64,000 nt of DNA from Aotearoamyces nothofagi (taxonomy: Eukaryota; Ascomycota; Leotiomycetes; Leotiales; Tympanidaceae): the NCBI GenBank assembly GCA_015345905.1, contig JADDTR010000003.1, forward strand, positions 1,116,001 to 1,180,000, written 5' to 3'. The notes under the pieces were generated by a model. That model was not told where the DNA came from. It ran no database searches and worked only from the letters and a program-made list of their open reading frames with translations. Shown piece after piece: positions 1-10,286 of the stretch (within the stretch, counting starts at the first letter, position 1; each line of letters starts with the position of its first letter). A program made the translations under genes and the position numbers.

Positions 1-2
1 AC

Positions 3-407
3 TACCATATCAACGAAACCCCAGAATGGTTCTACCAGTACAAAGGAGCCATGATGTTGAAAGTCGTTGACGAAGGCCAATTCAAAGATATCATTATTGA
101 AGAGGGTTCTATGTTCCTCCTACCCCCAAACACGCCTCATAACCCAGTCCGCTTTGCAAACACCGTTGGCATCGTCCTCGAGCAACCTCGACCTGAGAAA
201 TCGCTTGATAGGCTCCGTTGGTACTGTTTGAAATGTCATAATATCGTGGACGAAGCTGCATTTCACTGTACGAACTTGGGCACACAGATCAAGGAAGCCG
301 TCAATGATTTCAAGGCGGATAGCCAGAGGAGGACTTGTAAGAGTTGTGGAGAGCTGGCAGATTCGGCGCCCAAAGCGGGATCCATACAGGATCCAAATTT
401 GGCATGA
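3..407 (+). CDS. BNA1: 3-hydroxyanthranilate 3,4-dioxygenase, 3' part (5' end outside the window)
   Basis: The enzyme opens the ring of 3-hydroxyanthranilate with O2 to give aminocarboxymuconate semialdehyde, in the kynurenine route to NAD. The open frame runs in from the window edge; the visible protein starts at YHINETPEWFYQYKG, which carries the His and Glu iron ligands of the family (H-x5-E). The third ligand is seen in the LPPNTPHNPVRF segment. Near the C-terminus two Cys pairs, CLKC and CKSC, form the rubredoxin-like metal site found in yeast and bacterial members but not in mammalian ones. About 134 residues are visible of an expected ~175. It ends in TGA 63 bp before the convergent FAH-family gene. 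Family assignment is firm; the start lies outside the window. Confidence 0.93.
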   Translation, partial: YHINETPEWFYQYKGAMMLKVVDEGQFKDIIIEEGSMFLLPPNTPHNPVRFANTVGIVLEQPRPEKSLDRLRWYCLKCHNIVDEAAFHCTNLGTQIKEAVNDFKADSQRRTCKSCGELADSAPKAGSIQDPNLA

Positions 408-470
408 TGAATGAGTTGGGCGAAATATCAAGGGAATAATTATCTAGATAGCCATAAGAAATCATACTAC

Positions 471-1303
471 TTATGTTTCTTTGAACTCATATGTGCTGGT
501 TGACTCCTCAACCACGACCTCTATGTATCCTTCCTTAAGCTCCTTTCCATCCACCCTGATGCCAGCCCTCAACACATCACCTGGTACCACAGGTCCCACA
601 CCTTTCGGCGTACCAGTCAAAACAATATCGCCTTTATTCAACGTCATAACTTTCGATATATCGCTCAAGATTCGAGGAATTCTGAACAGCATGAGCTCAG
701 TCGAATCCAATTGTCGGTGCTCGTTGTTGACTGTCAGATATAGCTCCGCATCATGTGGATCAGGTATCGCAGATTTCTCAATGATATTACTGAGTGGCAG
801 AAATGTGTCGAAGCCTTTGGCAATGTCCCATGGCAGTCCCTTCCTCTTTGCTTCGTTTTGCGCATTGCGTGCTGTCATGTCGATACCGAGCGCATAACCT
901 AGAAATGTTGGCTTACATGCATGTAATATAATGACCATAGCTAGGCTTACTTTCTACGGCATCAAGAGCACCCTTCTCATCTGAAGCCTCAAGGTCCTTG
1001 AGCTCCTTACCAATGATCAATGCCAATTCAACTTCATAATGCAAATCTACCCCTCTTGGTCTCACGACCGGTCCAGCGCCAGGGAGAAGGATTGCCGAAG
1101 AAGGCTTCAAGAAGAAAAACGGCTGCTTAGGCTTTTTATTGTTGAGTTCTGTAACATGGTCTCTGTAAATTTTATCAGCACTCCGAACTCGCAACTCCGA
1201 TGGCTATCAGAATGACTAACGCATAATTGCGCCCAATGCAAACAACCTTGCCAGGTTTAACCTTCAAAGCAGACATCGTAGCGAATGCTCGTCTTAGCAA
1301 CAT
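471..1303 (-). CDS. Fumarylacetoacetate hydrolase (FAH) family protein, FAHD1/acylpyruvase-like
   Basis: Three exons: 1221..1303, 951..1162, 471..898 (minus strand). Introns have GT-AG ends; joining gives the family N-terminus VCIGRNYADHVTELN and the junction ESYALGIDMTARN. Acidic metal-binding residues appear in the LHYEVELALIIGKEL segment, and TGTPKGVGPV is the typical late family motif. FAHD1-type members act as acylpyruvate hydrolase or oxaloacetate decarboxylase, usually in mitochondria. The first ATG (1303) adds a short basic leader, MLLRRAFATM, that could be a mitochondrial presequence; an internal ATG at 1276 would give a cytosolic form. Substrate cannot be told from sequence. About 240 residues, normal for the short single-domain class. 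Confidence 0.88.
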
Positions 1304-1465
1304 ATTGAAGGTTCAAACGGAGTAGAATACAGAGAATTAATCATCGGAGATTGGGGGACAGAGCTCTATTTGGCTTCGAAGCTACTGCTGGCCAGCATTA
1401 AAGCGGCAGCTATTGTCGGGAACAGTTTCCGCGCGGAATAAAAACGGCCGAGACCAAGCTTCAAT

Positions 1466-1510
1466 AATCCGTCAAGGTTTACGAACTAATCCATCAAGGT
1501 TTACGAAGCT
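1466..1510. repeat. Two-copy 22-bp tandem repeat in a divergent promoter
   Basis: The unit AATCC[G/A]TCAAGGTTTACGAA starts at 1466 and again at 1488. It lies between the FAH-family gene (minus) and the small gene starting at 1631 (plus), so it sits in their shared upstream region of about 330 bp. No known binding motif is recognised. Confidence 0.7.
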
Positions 1511-1630
1511 AAGCACAATTTATTGCGAGAGAACAATTACCTATAAGATACATTCTAGTATCAAGAACTACCATTTGTTAGAGGAACTAAGCACAACTCT
1601 GCATCCAGAAACTCACATCGACCTCCAACA

Positions 1631-2207
1631 ATGGTGCCAAAGCAGCTCATAGTAGCACAAGTTCTAGCCGACCTCAGCTCTCTCAACACAGCTGTACGTA
1701 ACCCTCACCCTCCCTTTTGCCATCGACTAATCAATATTCTAGGACCCAGGCGCAGCACTTGATCTAGTCAGCGCGAACAAGACACTAGATAAAAAGCAAC
1801 AGTCGAGCAAGAGAGACTTCACCCCTCCAGACAATACAAAGTTTCACAAACTCAGCCAGCGTGTTTCCAGATCCTCAAGTTCAACACCAGCATCACCTGC
1901 CAAGCTCTCGCGAAACCAGTCAACTGCATCATCTATTTCAACACCCCGAAGCATACTTGTGGAGTCAGAGGTAGGTCCCCTTGAAATCATTCCTCTACGG
2001 GCAATTTATATACTTGGGCTAATGACTATATCTTCCCAGATCGATCCGGATATGGAGCGTGCAAAGACATTAATTACTCTATATGAGTCCAGAGAGAGAA
2101 TTGGACAGAGGGAAGATGCGGGCTTACAGAGGGCGAGAGCAAATGTGTCTGCTGTTGAGTCGAAGTATACGCGGTTATTGCATGACAAGAACAAGAGACA
2201 TAATTAA
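1631..2207 (+). CDS. Small uncharacterised fungal protein (about 152 aa)
   Basis: Three exons: 1631..1693, 1743..1970, 2040..2207. All junctions keep frame and have GT-AG ends (GTACGT, GTAGGT donors). The protein has a short helical N-terminus (MVPKQLIVAQVLADLSSL), a Ser/Thr/Pro-rich basic middle (about residues 40-95) and a charged helical C-terminus (about residues 97-152) rich in Glu, Arg and Lys, likely a coiled coil. I do not recognise the family. The exon structure and composition argue for a real gene. It is divergent from the FAH-family gene. Confidence 0.65.
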
Positions 2208-2414
2208 AAGGCACTCGATTCCGCCCGAGTTTCCGACATTGTAAGGATTGGATAACAATTCGCATTTTCTATGGCCATGGTACGGTGTTTTGGAAGGTTA
2301 TACCCTAGATTAGATTAATAGCATGCCCTTTGCTACATCAATTTATTCCCAAGTAATGGACGATGAAAAATCAAAGTATGGAGTATGCATTCTCACCACT
2401 GTGTGGTCAATTTT

Positions 2415-2744
2415 CTACACCGCTTTAACTCCTATACATACCGGAGATAGAGTCACTGGTGACTTTACTTGATCCTTTGGAATGTAGTCGTGATTTGATC
2501 TTGATATTAAAGTAGTCTCAGACACGGTAGAAGGCCTAATAATATCGATTCGTGGTGTCAGTAGTTCCTCGATTTCCATATCGTGCCCTAACCTAGAAAC
2601 TGCCTTTTCACCATCCGGGGAGTTTATCATTGACTGAGTTAGACCTGCAACTGAGCATTCAGATGCAGCCAATGACTCGACAGCTGATGCTTCGTTCGTT
2701 TTAGAAGGTTTAGTTGATAGTGTGCTACTAGACCAGCTATCCAT
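2415..2744 (-). CDS. Possible small Ser/Thr-rich hypothetical protein (109 aa)
   Basis: A single uninterrupted frame from ATG to stop encodes a Ser/Thr- and acid-rich 109-residue protein with no recognisable domain, signal or membrane segment. Upstream (2772-3014, same strand) is another open stretch but I could not join them with a convincing intron. It may be an exon of a larger gene or non-coding. The call rests only on openness and plausible composition. Confidence 0.3.
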   Translation of the reverse strand: MDSWSSSTLSTKPSKTNEASAVESLAASECSVAGLTQSMINSPDGEKAVSRLGHDMEIEELLTPRIDIIRPSTVSETTLISRSNHDYIPKDQVKSPVTLSPVCIGVKAV

Positions 2745-3403
2745 GGGCTTCCAACTAATTTAAAAGGTAGTTCAAGATATGTACAGGTGGTGTAGATGAA
2801 TCGGACTGAGCGGCTTTGTAACCAGGTTGGTGCCGAGTTGAGACCCTTTAGTTGCTAAATCTGCTGCCAGACTTAACGTGGCTAGATTTCCAGATCGTCT
2901 CAAAGTTGAGACCAGAGAATAACAGAAGTAGGAGGGAAGAAAGGGGTAAGTAAGGTATTCTAAAATAACATCACAAGCCATTCCTTCTATATGTAGAAGG
3001 AAAGGGTATAGCACGAGAAGCTTTTATTAAACAAAAGTTGAGAGATCTGCGACTCTACCAGTTACTAATTCACCGATATAAACAATCCATGAGGTTCTCT
3101 AATTGCTATGGTAATACTCTATGCCGATATATGTAAAAGTATCCCATATGCTTCTATTTTTTCATTACCAGCTTTCTACCTTAGTATATTTCAATCTCGT
3201 CACATTATGAGACTATAAGTATCATATTTTATTTTGCATGTTACGTCTAGGGAGAGAAACGTGAGTCGAGAATAGCCGCTAGAGTTCGCTACTCGATTCA
3301 GTATCGTGACGAAAGATCTAGATTTCCCGAGAGCTTCGCGACCTCAAATCGTCATAACTACTAACCTTGGGAACCGCGACACCGTCGCAAGAACGCTGTA
3401 AAC
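2745..3403. other. Intergenic, AT-rich; upstream region of the PWI gene
   Basis: No supported gene. A weak open stretch lies at 2772-3014 (minus). The last 150 bp before 3404 form the upstream region of the PWI/RS-protein gene. No clear promoter motif or repeat was seen. Confidence 0.5.
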
Positions 3404-5300
3404 ATGGCTGCCACGGTTGATGCAAAATTGCTCAAGTCAACCAAATTTCCTCCTGAATTTAATCAGAAGGTCGATATGCAAAAAGTTAACCTAGAGGTTA
3501 TGAAGAAGTTTGTTTCCCTTAGATTTCCTTCAAACAGACGGCTAACATTGACGTTCACAGATGGATTGCAGGCAAGATTTCCGACATACTAGGCAATGAA
3601 GATGATGTTGTCATAGAGCTTTGCTTCAACTTGATTGACGGATCTCGTTATGTATGCCATTACCAGGGATATTTACATCTGAGGCTTATACTGACTTGTT
3701 TTGACAGCCCGACGTCAAGAAGCTACAAATTCAACTGACAGGCTTTCTTGAAAAGGATACGCCTTCATTCTGCCAGGAACTATGGAAACTCTGTTTAAGT
3801 GCGCAAAGTAACCCACAGGGTGTGCCAAAGGAATTGCTGGAGGCCAAAAAGTTAGAGCTCATCCAAGAGAAAGTATGTCTCCGAGTCCCTTGCTCATATT
3901 CTTCTATACTAATAATATTTCCTAAGATCGAAGCAGAAAGAGCTGCCGATGAGGCACGTCGCCGACGAGAGGATGATTTACGTCGTGATCGGGAGATGGA
4001 CACAATCAGAAATCGCGAACGAGGCGAACGAGGCGAACGTGGTCGAGGACGAGGAGATGGTCGTGGTGGAGACAGCTGGCGAGGTGGACGTGGTGATCGA
4101 GGTTTCGATCGTGGTGGGAGGGATTTTGATCGTCGTGGCCCTCGTAGATCACGGTCTCCCATCCCTAGACGCCGAGATTCAAGAGACAGAGACTTCCGTG
4201 GTCTCCCACCTCCCCGAGATGTTGACACATACGTACCGAGCGGTCGCAGTGGGCGTAGAAGAGATGATTCACGCCGTCGGTCGCCCTCAGTAGAAACATC
4301 ACCTGCAAAGTCTCCACCACGTTCCATCTCGCGTTCTCCGCCGCCACGCCGACGACGTTCCCCCTCGGCTTCTGTTTCGCCACGTCCACGTCGGAGACAT
4401 TCAGCTAGTAGGTCACCATCGCCTGACAGACGTCGTAACAATTATCGAGGCAGAGGAGTTCGAGTACGAGGAAGGAGTCCAGACCGAGGCGATCGCCGAA
4501 GATCCTTTACACAACCAAGCACCTCCAGATCCCGTTCACCACGCAAGCGCAGGAGGTCACCTTCCATTTCGATCAGTCCATCACCTCCAAGATTCCGTAA
4601 ACGCCGTGCTCGGCGCAACTCGAGCTCAATATCAAGATCTCGTTCACCATCCAGAGCATCAAGCCATAGCTCTCGTGATAGGGTCCCAGCAAAAAGCAAC
4701 AACGGCAAGGCTTTGCCAGACCATGACATTGTCAATGCAAACGCCCGTAAGGGTCGTAACCGTGACGAACGCAGGCTAACCCGCAGCAATAGTCGAGACC
4801 ATACCGAAACACCACATCGACGTCGTCGCCGAAGTCTTTCTAGAAGTCGAAGTAGAAGTCGAGATGGGGACCGCAGGCGTCATCGCTCAGTTCAGAGATA
4901 TGCCGCAGCCAGCAAGAGACTAAACTCTTCTTCTGTCTCGTCACCCAATGAAACAAGAGACAAAAGGGCTGATACTTCCGAAGATGAAGATGCAGAAAGA
5001 CCCTCGACCCGAAAAATCAGCACCAAAAGTGGTATTTCCGATGATATCGACATGGCCCAACCTACCAAACACCAAGAGGTGGGTAGTGCCTCATAGCTAT
5101 AGCGGTACTTCATTATCTCATATACAGTTACATGTCACTGTCAAAGGTCTAACATCGACATGGCTGACTTGTCTCTTAACATCCAGATGAAACCGCCACA
5201 AAGGCAGGCAAGCGAGCTTCGGGAAAAATTGTTGAAGGAGAAGATTAAGAAGATGAGGACCTCAAGCACCGATTTCAACCCTCAAACTAACAGTGCTTGA
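3404..5300 (+). CDS. PWI-domain, RS-rich splicing coactivator (SRm160/SRRM1-like)
   Basis: Five exons: 3404..3507, 3561..3651, 3708..3872, 3927..5078, 5187..5300 (541 aa). Residues about 20-110 form a PWI domain: VMKKWIAGKISDILG, then DVVIELCFNLI and QLTGFLEKDTPSFCQELW. PWI domains bind nucleic acid and link SR-type proteins to splicing and 3'-end processing complexes in the nucleus. After a short charged helix the protein is dominated by RE/RD, RGG-like (about residues 150-200) and many RS/SP repeats, as in SRm160. The last exon restores a basic helix, ELREKLLKEKIKKM, like the conserved tail of SRRM1 proteins. Without that last intron the frame would stop at 5096; use of the intron is inferred from this tail. 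Confidence 0.88.
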
Positions 5301-6315
5301 AGAAAAATACCCTGTATTATGAACAAAACACTTGCTCTGGCCAGACATGACGATACGTTGTTTGCTTACGGGGATAGAATCTTTAAATGAAATAAAAGCA
5401 ATGCTAGTATCACTGTTAAAATAGACCATCCATATATGTATTCGGTGACTTCTTTTACAAATGGAGACCTCATAAATTTCAAAAGCTATATGTGTAAGCA
5501 CAATCTAAATGCATGCACAAGCATGTACATAAGCTCGACAACCGTCGTTGCTCAATCATTGCGATCTTGCAAGCATCCTCGCATCGAGGCCAAGTTGAAA
5601 GATATACATGTTTTTGATGGGAAAGTTGCTTCGGGAAATGACAGGTTAATTTTCCGAAACTTTCATTGGGGGTTCAGAAGATGTATTGTTATATTTGTGC
5701 CAGTTTTAGAAAATCCAGTCAAAGCCGTCGTCGTTATATGACAGTTGCAAGTTGCCAAGGTGTGCGTTCAGTGTTGAAAGCAACATTGCATGTCTGGCGT
5801 CGTTAGCCTCAACCCCGGATCCACGTTCTACATTAATTTACGGGCGCATGTTCGGTAACAGTAGATCTAAGCTATAGTGACGAATCGCTTTTTGCACCCT
5901 CTCACCTCGATTCACTTTAGTTTTCCGCCCATCTTTGGTTCACTATATCTTATAATACAAATAAGCAACTCTTTCTAGCTCCATAAGGTAGTACCCTTCA
6001 TATTCACATCACCGTTCAAATACACAAATCACAGCACAACTGACATAATGGCGGCACTAGGACACGAGAAAGACGAGCATCCAAAGTCCAACAGGCGCGA
6101 GCATCTTCCGAGTTAAAGGAAGCTCGAAGACGACGCTTCGGAGGCTGGAGACGAACCGTACGACCTGCCCAGGCGTCCAAGTCCTGCAGGGCATTCGCTC
6201 CGTTCGAATCTTCTCCGGCCGCGTTTGGTTTAACGGCCAAGATTTCTTCGATTGCAAAGACATCGCAACGTTCCCTGGCCAGAATATTGTGAAACCTCCG
6301 CACCCTCGTTAAAAA
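5301..6315. other. Intergenic region with one dispersed-repeat copy and the EAF6 promoter
   Basis: No gene supported. 5641-5790 holds copy A of a small dispersed repeat (see separate entry). 6016-6303 has a longer open stretch on the minus strand and a short ATG frame at 6046, neither with family signal; this is probably the EAF6 promoter and leader. Confidence 0.5.
5641..5790 (+). repeat. Dispersed repeat, copy A
   Basis: Shares recognisable similarity over about 110 bp with the reverse complement of 20765-20870 (both contain GAAACTTTCAT, then TTCAG, CCAGTT and AAAGC[C/T]GT[C/T]GTCGT), and its end matches 28441-28490. This copy keeps CpG where the other copies have TpG or CpA, as expected if the others suffered C-to-T decay. 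No coding capacity. It could be a MITE-like or SINE-like remnant. Confidence 0.6.
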
Positions 6316-6989
6316 ATGGCAGAAAATGTGCCCCCAGCTACATCAAATAGCACCGATGATGATCCAACACGAGGTATGCCTTACCACGACAGCTTAACGG
6401 CAGATTTGAAGGCCCTCCTACAAAGAAGGCGGATGTTGGAAAGAACTGTTGTATGAGCCATGCCTGCATTCAATAAAGCTACTGGTACTAATAGTATACA
6501 TATGCAGACTCAGCTAGATGAGACTATCCACAAGAAGGAGACGGAATATTACGACGACACTCCACATGGGAATATTCTGACTGGCTTCGATAGCTACATC
6601 AAAGGGATTAGCAGTGCGACTAGTAGTAGAAGGAAAGCAGGAATCAGTGACGCGGATCGCATTTTTTCGCGATCATCGGCGCGTTACAATGACGCAGTGG
6701 TAGGTGGCGAAATACTTGCTTGCCCAGTATTAGTAAAGTGCTAACTGATCATTTGCTGTAGGACTCGCCAGGACTTTCATCAGCCCAGTCCACCCCATCC
6801 CACCCAACGCCAGTCAATACCTCATTCCTCAAGGATGCTGTTTCCAATAATGCCACGCCTAACTCGTCAACATCAGCAAACAAGATTGGGGGTGTTGTGA
6901 AGAAGACCAAGAGAAACGGCGACGACAGTGAAACGGACTCAAAGGATACTAAGAAGGCACGTACCAACTTTGGCGCTTCTAGGAAGTAG
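6316..6989 (+). CDS. EAF6: Chromatin modification-related protein EAF6
   Basis: Three exons: 6316..6450, 6508..6699, 6762..6989 (184 aa). EAF6 is a small shared subunit of the NuA4 (and in yeast NuA3) histone acetyltransferase complexes in the nucleus. The middle exon carries the family core: a helix ending IHKKETEYYDDT followed by HGNILTGFDSYIKG, and RIFSRSSARYND further on. The N-terminal helix DLKALLQRRRMLERT matches the expected leucine-rich coiled coil. The C-terminus is a Ser/Thr- and Lys-rich tail, as usual in filamentous fungi. The first-exon donor GTATGA at 6451 was preferred over GTTGTA at 6448; both keep frame. Confidence 0.9.
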
Positions 6990-7551
6990 GGTCTATTTCA
7001 TCAGGCGTTATCGAGATCCAGGATTACAGGGCGGGCATCGGACGGAGTTTCCATGGATACCAGGACCAGCATTCGAGGCATCTACTGGCATAAGGCGTTT
7101 ACTGCTTCATATTAACTTTGTAGTATCAATGATACAAGTACAAATAAATGTATTCCTGTATCACACATACAAATTTACCCCGAGACCTAGCATTACTAAG
7201 CGCCATAATCGGTACCTCTATCGATACATACAGCCAGTCAAAGGTTAGGGGCGGGACGGGTGCGCGGATTGGAGCAAGAGAAAGAAAAGTTATGGTGAGA
7301 GGCGTGAGGAAAGGAATAATAAAGCGTTGGGCAAGCTAGAGCCTCAGCACGTTACTTTCTATCGTTACATTATTTAGTACGCGGTGGCTTGACTACGGTA
7401 TATTCTGAGTTGCATAAGTGACGCAATTTTCCAGAAGATACAAAACTTATTTATTTCTCGATATGGACTAGTCTTAGGCAGCGTTTAGGCCACAAAGCGT
7501 GCTATCGACTCCTAAGAGGAGGTTGTGGGGATACAGTGAGTCCAAATAGCT
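6990..7551. other. Intergenic between convergent genes
   Basis: This is the shared 3' side of EAF6 (plus) and the F-box/JmjC gene (minus). Only short open frames without signal. No repeat or RNA gene recognised. Confidence 0.5.
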
Positions 7552-9347
7552 TCAGGGGATTTCTTCGTCACTATCTCCACTGCCGCCAAATCCGAAGCTG
7601 AATTTCTCTTCACTACTGTCCCCATTACCTATTGCAGCGTCCCATTTCCTCTTCTTTGCTTCAGACTTCTTGGCGAGTTTAATCATGGCTTGGGAGAGGA
7701 CGTCTGGGTGCTCTCTTTCTATGCATTGCATGAAAGTGGCATATGGGTCGATGATGTCTTTCTTGAAGCCGGATACTTGATCGGGCTTGTCCTTTAGGAA
7801 GGAAAGGACGGATGTAAGGTGGCTGCGCGGGACGAAGTTTTGAGTGACGGCGATACTGCTGTCCAGGTTCACTACAAGATGCCACCTACAGTGTTCATTA
7901 GAAAGAACATAGAAACGTCTGCAAGAGGGACATACCATCCACTTGGAACATGGAGGACTTCACCTTCGCCGCAAATCCCTTCTAAGCAACCCTGCGTGCG
8001 GCGAGCCTCCGCATGAAACGCAAGTAACCATTCAGCAATACTCAGTGGGCTCGTAACCTCGCTCTGGTCCTCGGAAACAAACACTCCTGGCGGAGGGGGA
8101 CTGTTCTTGTGGGTGGGGAACATGATCCAATACTTAGAGCCACGGAGAACGGCATTCCATGCACTGGTGGCATTAGGGTCTTTGTGGAACGTACTGCCAC
8201 TGCGAGCAGGTCCAACAATAAGCCATCTGCTATCTGGTCGCTGCTCACCGAGTACCGAGAAGAAATCTTCGCCAAAGCAGTCAGGAATCCAGTAGGCTGC
8301 ATTCTCTTGTTTTCTACCCACTGCTAAGCCCATTTTTTCGACAAAATTTCGATCGAATAGATATAATGGGCTTTCTTCGCTGCTGTTATTCATGTAGTCG
8401 ACATATACACTCAAAGGCCAATCAACAGCTTCTGCACGGAACTCTATATCCCCATATATTCTAAGCAATTCTTTTGTATCCCAAGTCTTGTATATAGGCC
8501 ATTCCTTAACGGGTTCCGAGAGGATAAACGGTCTGTCACTCCACTGGGTGACGAATTCAACTGGCGAAATATCACGGAGGCGTGGTATGGCATTTTTGGC
8601 AGGTATGTTCGTCGTATATGGTACCAGAGAAGTGTATGTACAAAGGAATGGTTGATATAAGACGTCTGAAAATAGGTAGTCACAAGATACGTGAGCGGTT
8701 TGCTCAGGAGTAAAAGATAGGAAGGTTGATCGCCAGCACCCCCGCCATTGGAATTTGCCCGTCGACGTTTTAGTATTGAATTTTCTGAATTGGAAGTGTC
8801 AATCAAATATCTTTTTTGCCCATCTCAAAATTTCAGCACCATATCACCACCTTGCACTTAATATACGAAGATTAATGAAATCAATCATATGGCACATCAT
8901 TTGGTTTCGATGTGCTTCCACAGCGATTCCAATGTGCTTACCGTGCAGCAGTGTGGCCAGTACAGGACAGGAAATAAAAATAGTAAATCAAGTAACGGCG
9001 ACTCACTCGAGAAATAAAGCCTTCCACAGGTCATCCGACCTACAGAAAGCGTACAAGGCCTTACAAGTCGCCCCGAGACGCAGCAAAGACTTTGAATCTA
9101 GAAATTCCAGCACAGTCGCGAGCATCTCGTCTGGAAGGCCCTGGAAGGTACCGGTCGAATGTCGCGCATTCGCCGTTGCTGTGTACTGATTTCCAGCCGG
9201 CTTGATACCCAGAGGATGAGGAGGAATCGAGGCTAGCTCCTCACTCGCCCTCGACCGGCCATCTTGGCTCGTGACATCCTCAGACCGCGAGGGCAAGCTA
9301 AAGACCCTTGAGGCTCCAAATCCGTCTGCATCGGCCGAGGATTTCAT
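7552..9347 (-). CDS. F-box and JMJD6-like JmjC-domain protein
   Basis: Three exons: 9007..9347, 7936..8784, 7552..7885 (507 aa from the ATG at 9347). Residues 71-112 are an F-box (LPDEMLATVLEFLDSKSLL...CKALYAFCRSDDLWKALF), which normally binds Skp1 in SCF ubiquitin ligases. Residues about 200-430 are a JmjC dioxygenase domain of the JMJD6 type: GPARSGSTFHKDPNATSAWN gives the HxD iron pair (about H314, D316), and VLHVPSGWWHLVVN gives the distal His (about H399). These residues predict an active Fe(II)/2-oxoglutarate oxygenase; JMJD6 hydroxylates lysines of splicing proteins. The tail is acidic. The first intron is long for this window (222 nt). An upstream in-frame ATG at 9584 exists, but its extra N-terminus has no family signal. 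Confidence 0.87.
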
Positions 9348-10286
9348 GGCTGTGGCGAAAGCAATTGGACTCGACTCCCAGAATGAGGCGGGAATGTTTG
9401 TGGGGGATTTTTTGATAGTGGCCTCAGACCGCAATGCGCGGAGGCGAGATGGGCACATGGGACGGTGCGGAATCGCTTTGCCGAGAATAGCCACAAGGAC
9501 TGCGTAGCGATGATGTACTGCCAAAGTCCTCGTACATGCCGTTCTTCTATACCAGGACAAGTGGAGACTGGCGATGCATCCCACCGCATGGACTCACGGG
9601 ACAGTGCCGGCGTGTGCAGCGCAGGCGTGAGGCCCTCACGCCACGTCCGGCATGTACAGAGCCAGGACACAGGCACACAGGACGGGCGCACGTGACCGCA
9701 CTGCACCGCACCGCTCGCCGGGCTCCCGCGGCTCACAAATGGCGGAGACGTCTGGAAGAGGGCGGCCTCACGGCGCGGCCTGACAGGGCAGGCATGGCTT
9801 TCCGGGCTCAGCCTCGCGACTCAGTCATGGCGCAGCGGGATTTGCACTAGATTTATGACTCCATAGAGACTCCATTTATCCCATTTGCCCAATAAAATCC
9901 GTTGAATGCTTTAACCTTTCGTTGGCGAAGGGAAGCGCCCTTGGACGACCGAAAACTAGAGGGCGCTCGCTTAAAGTTCGTGGCGGCACTACTCGCATCG
10001 CGGGCAAAAAAAACTTCCATATAACTTCAGCCCTTCCGTTCATCTGATCCGTCTCATCATTCAAACAATCCAAACCCACAACTGAACAACCTCACCTGCT
10101 AGATCCTGTACAGCTCTCTATATCGAGAGTTCTGGAAGCTAGTCTTTTTACAGCATCTATAATACCCCGTCGCAGCGTCTCATCAGAGATCTCTGCGCAC
10201 TTCAAACCCCACCACCAAACCCCTTCGTTTGATCCCTAGGTCTCAAGCACAGCTTGCGATCTAGCTTCCGTCGAGAAACCGCAAAC
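9348..10286. other. GC-rich intergenic region; upstream of F-box/JmjC gene and of eIF4A
   Basis: Divergent promoter space. 9560-9840 is GC- and CpG-rich and contains a 19-bp near-perfect palindrome at 9624-9642. 10080-10286 is pyrimidine-rich and is probably the eIF4A leader. No gene was supported on either strand. Confidence 0.5.
9624..9642. repeat. 19-bp palindrome
   Basis: GGCGTGAGG and CCTCACGCC flank a single central C, giving a perfect inverted repeat. It lies between divergent genes, about 280 bp upstream of the F-box/JmjC start and 640 bp upstream of eIF4A. It may be a dimeric transcription-factor site; no named factor fits with certainty. Confidence 0.7.

Noticed and set aside
3731-4441. 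236-codon minus-strand frame rich in Arg/Ser/Pro
   Set aside because: It is the mirror of the RS-repeat coding sequence on the plus strand.
6016-6303. 95-codon open frame on the minus strand upstream of EAF6
   Set aside because: No family signal or intron context; the region is better explained as EAF6 promoter and leader.
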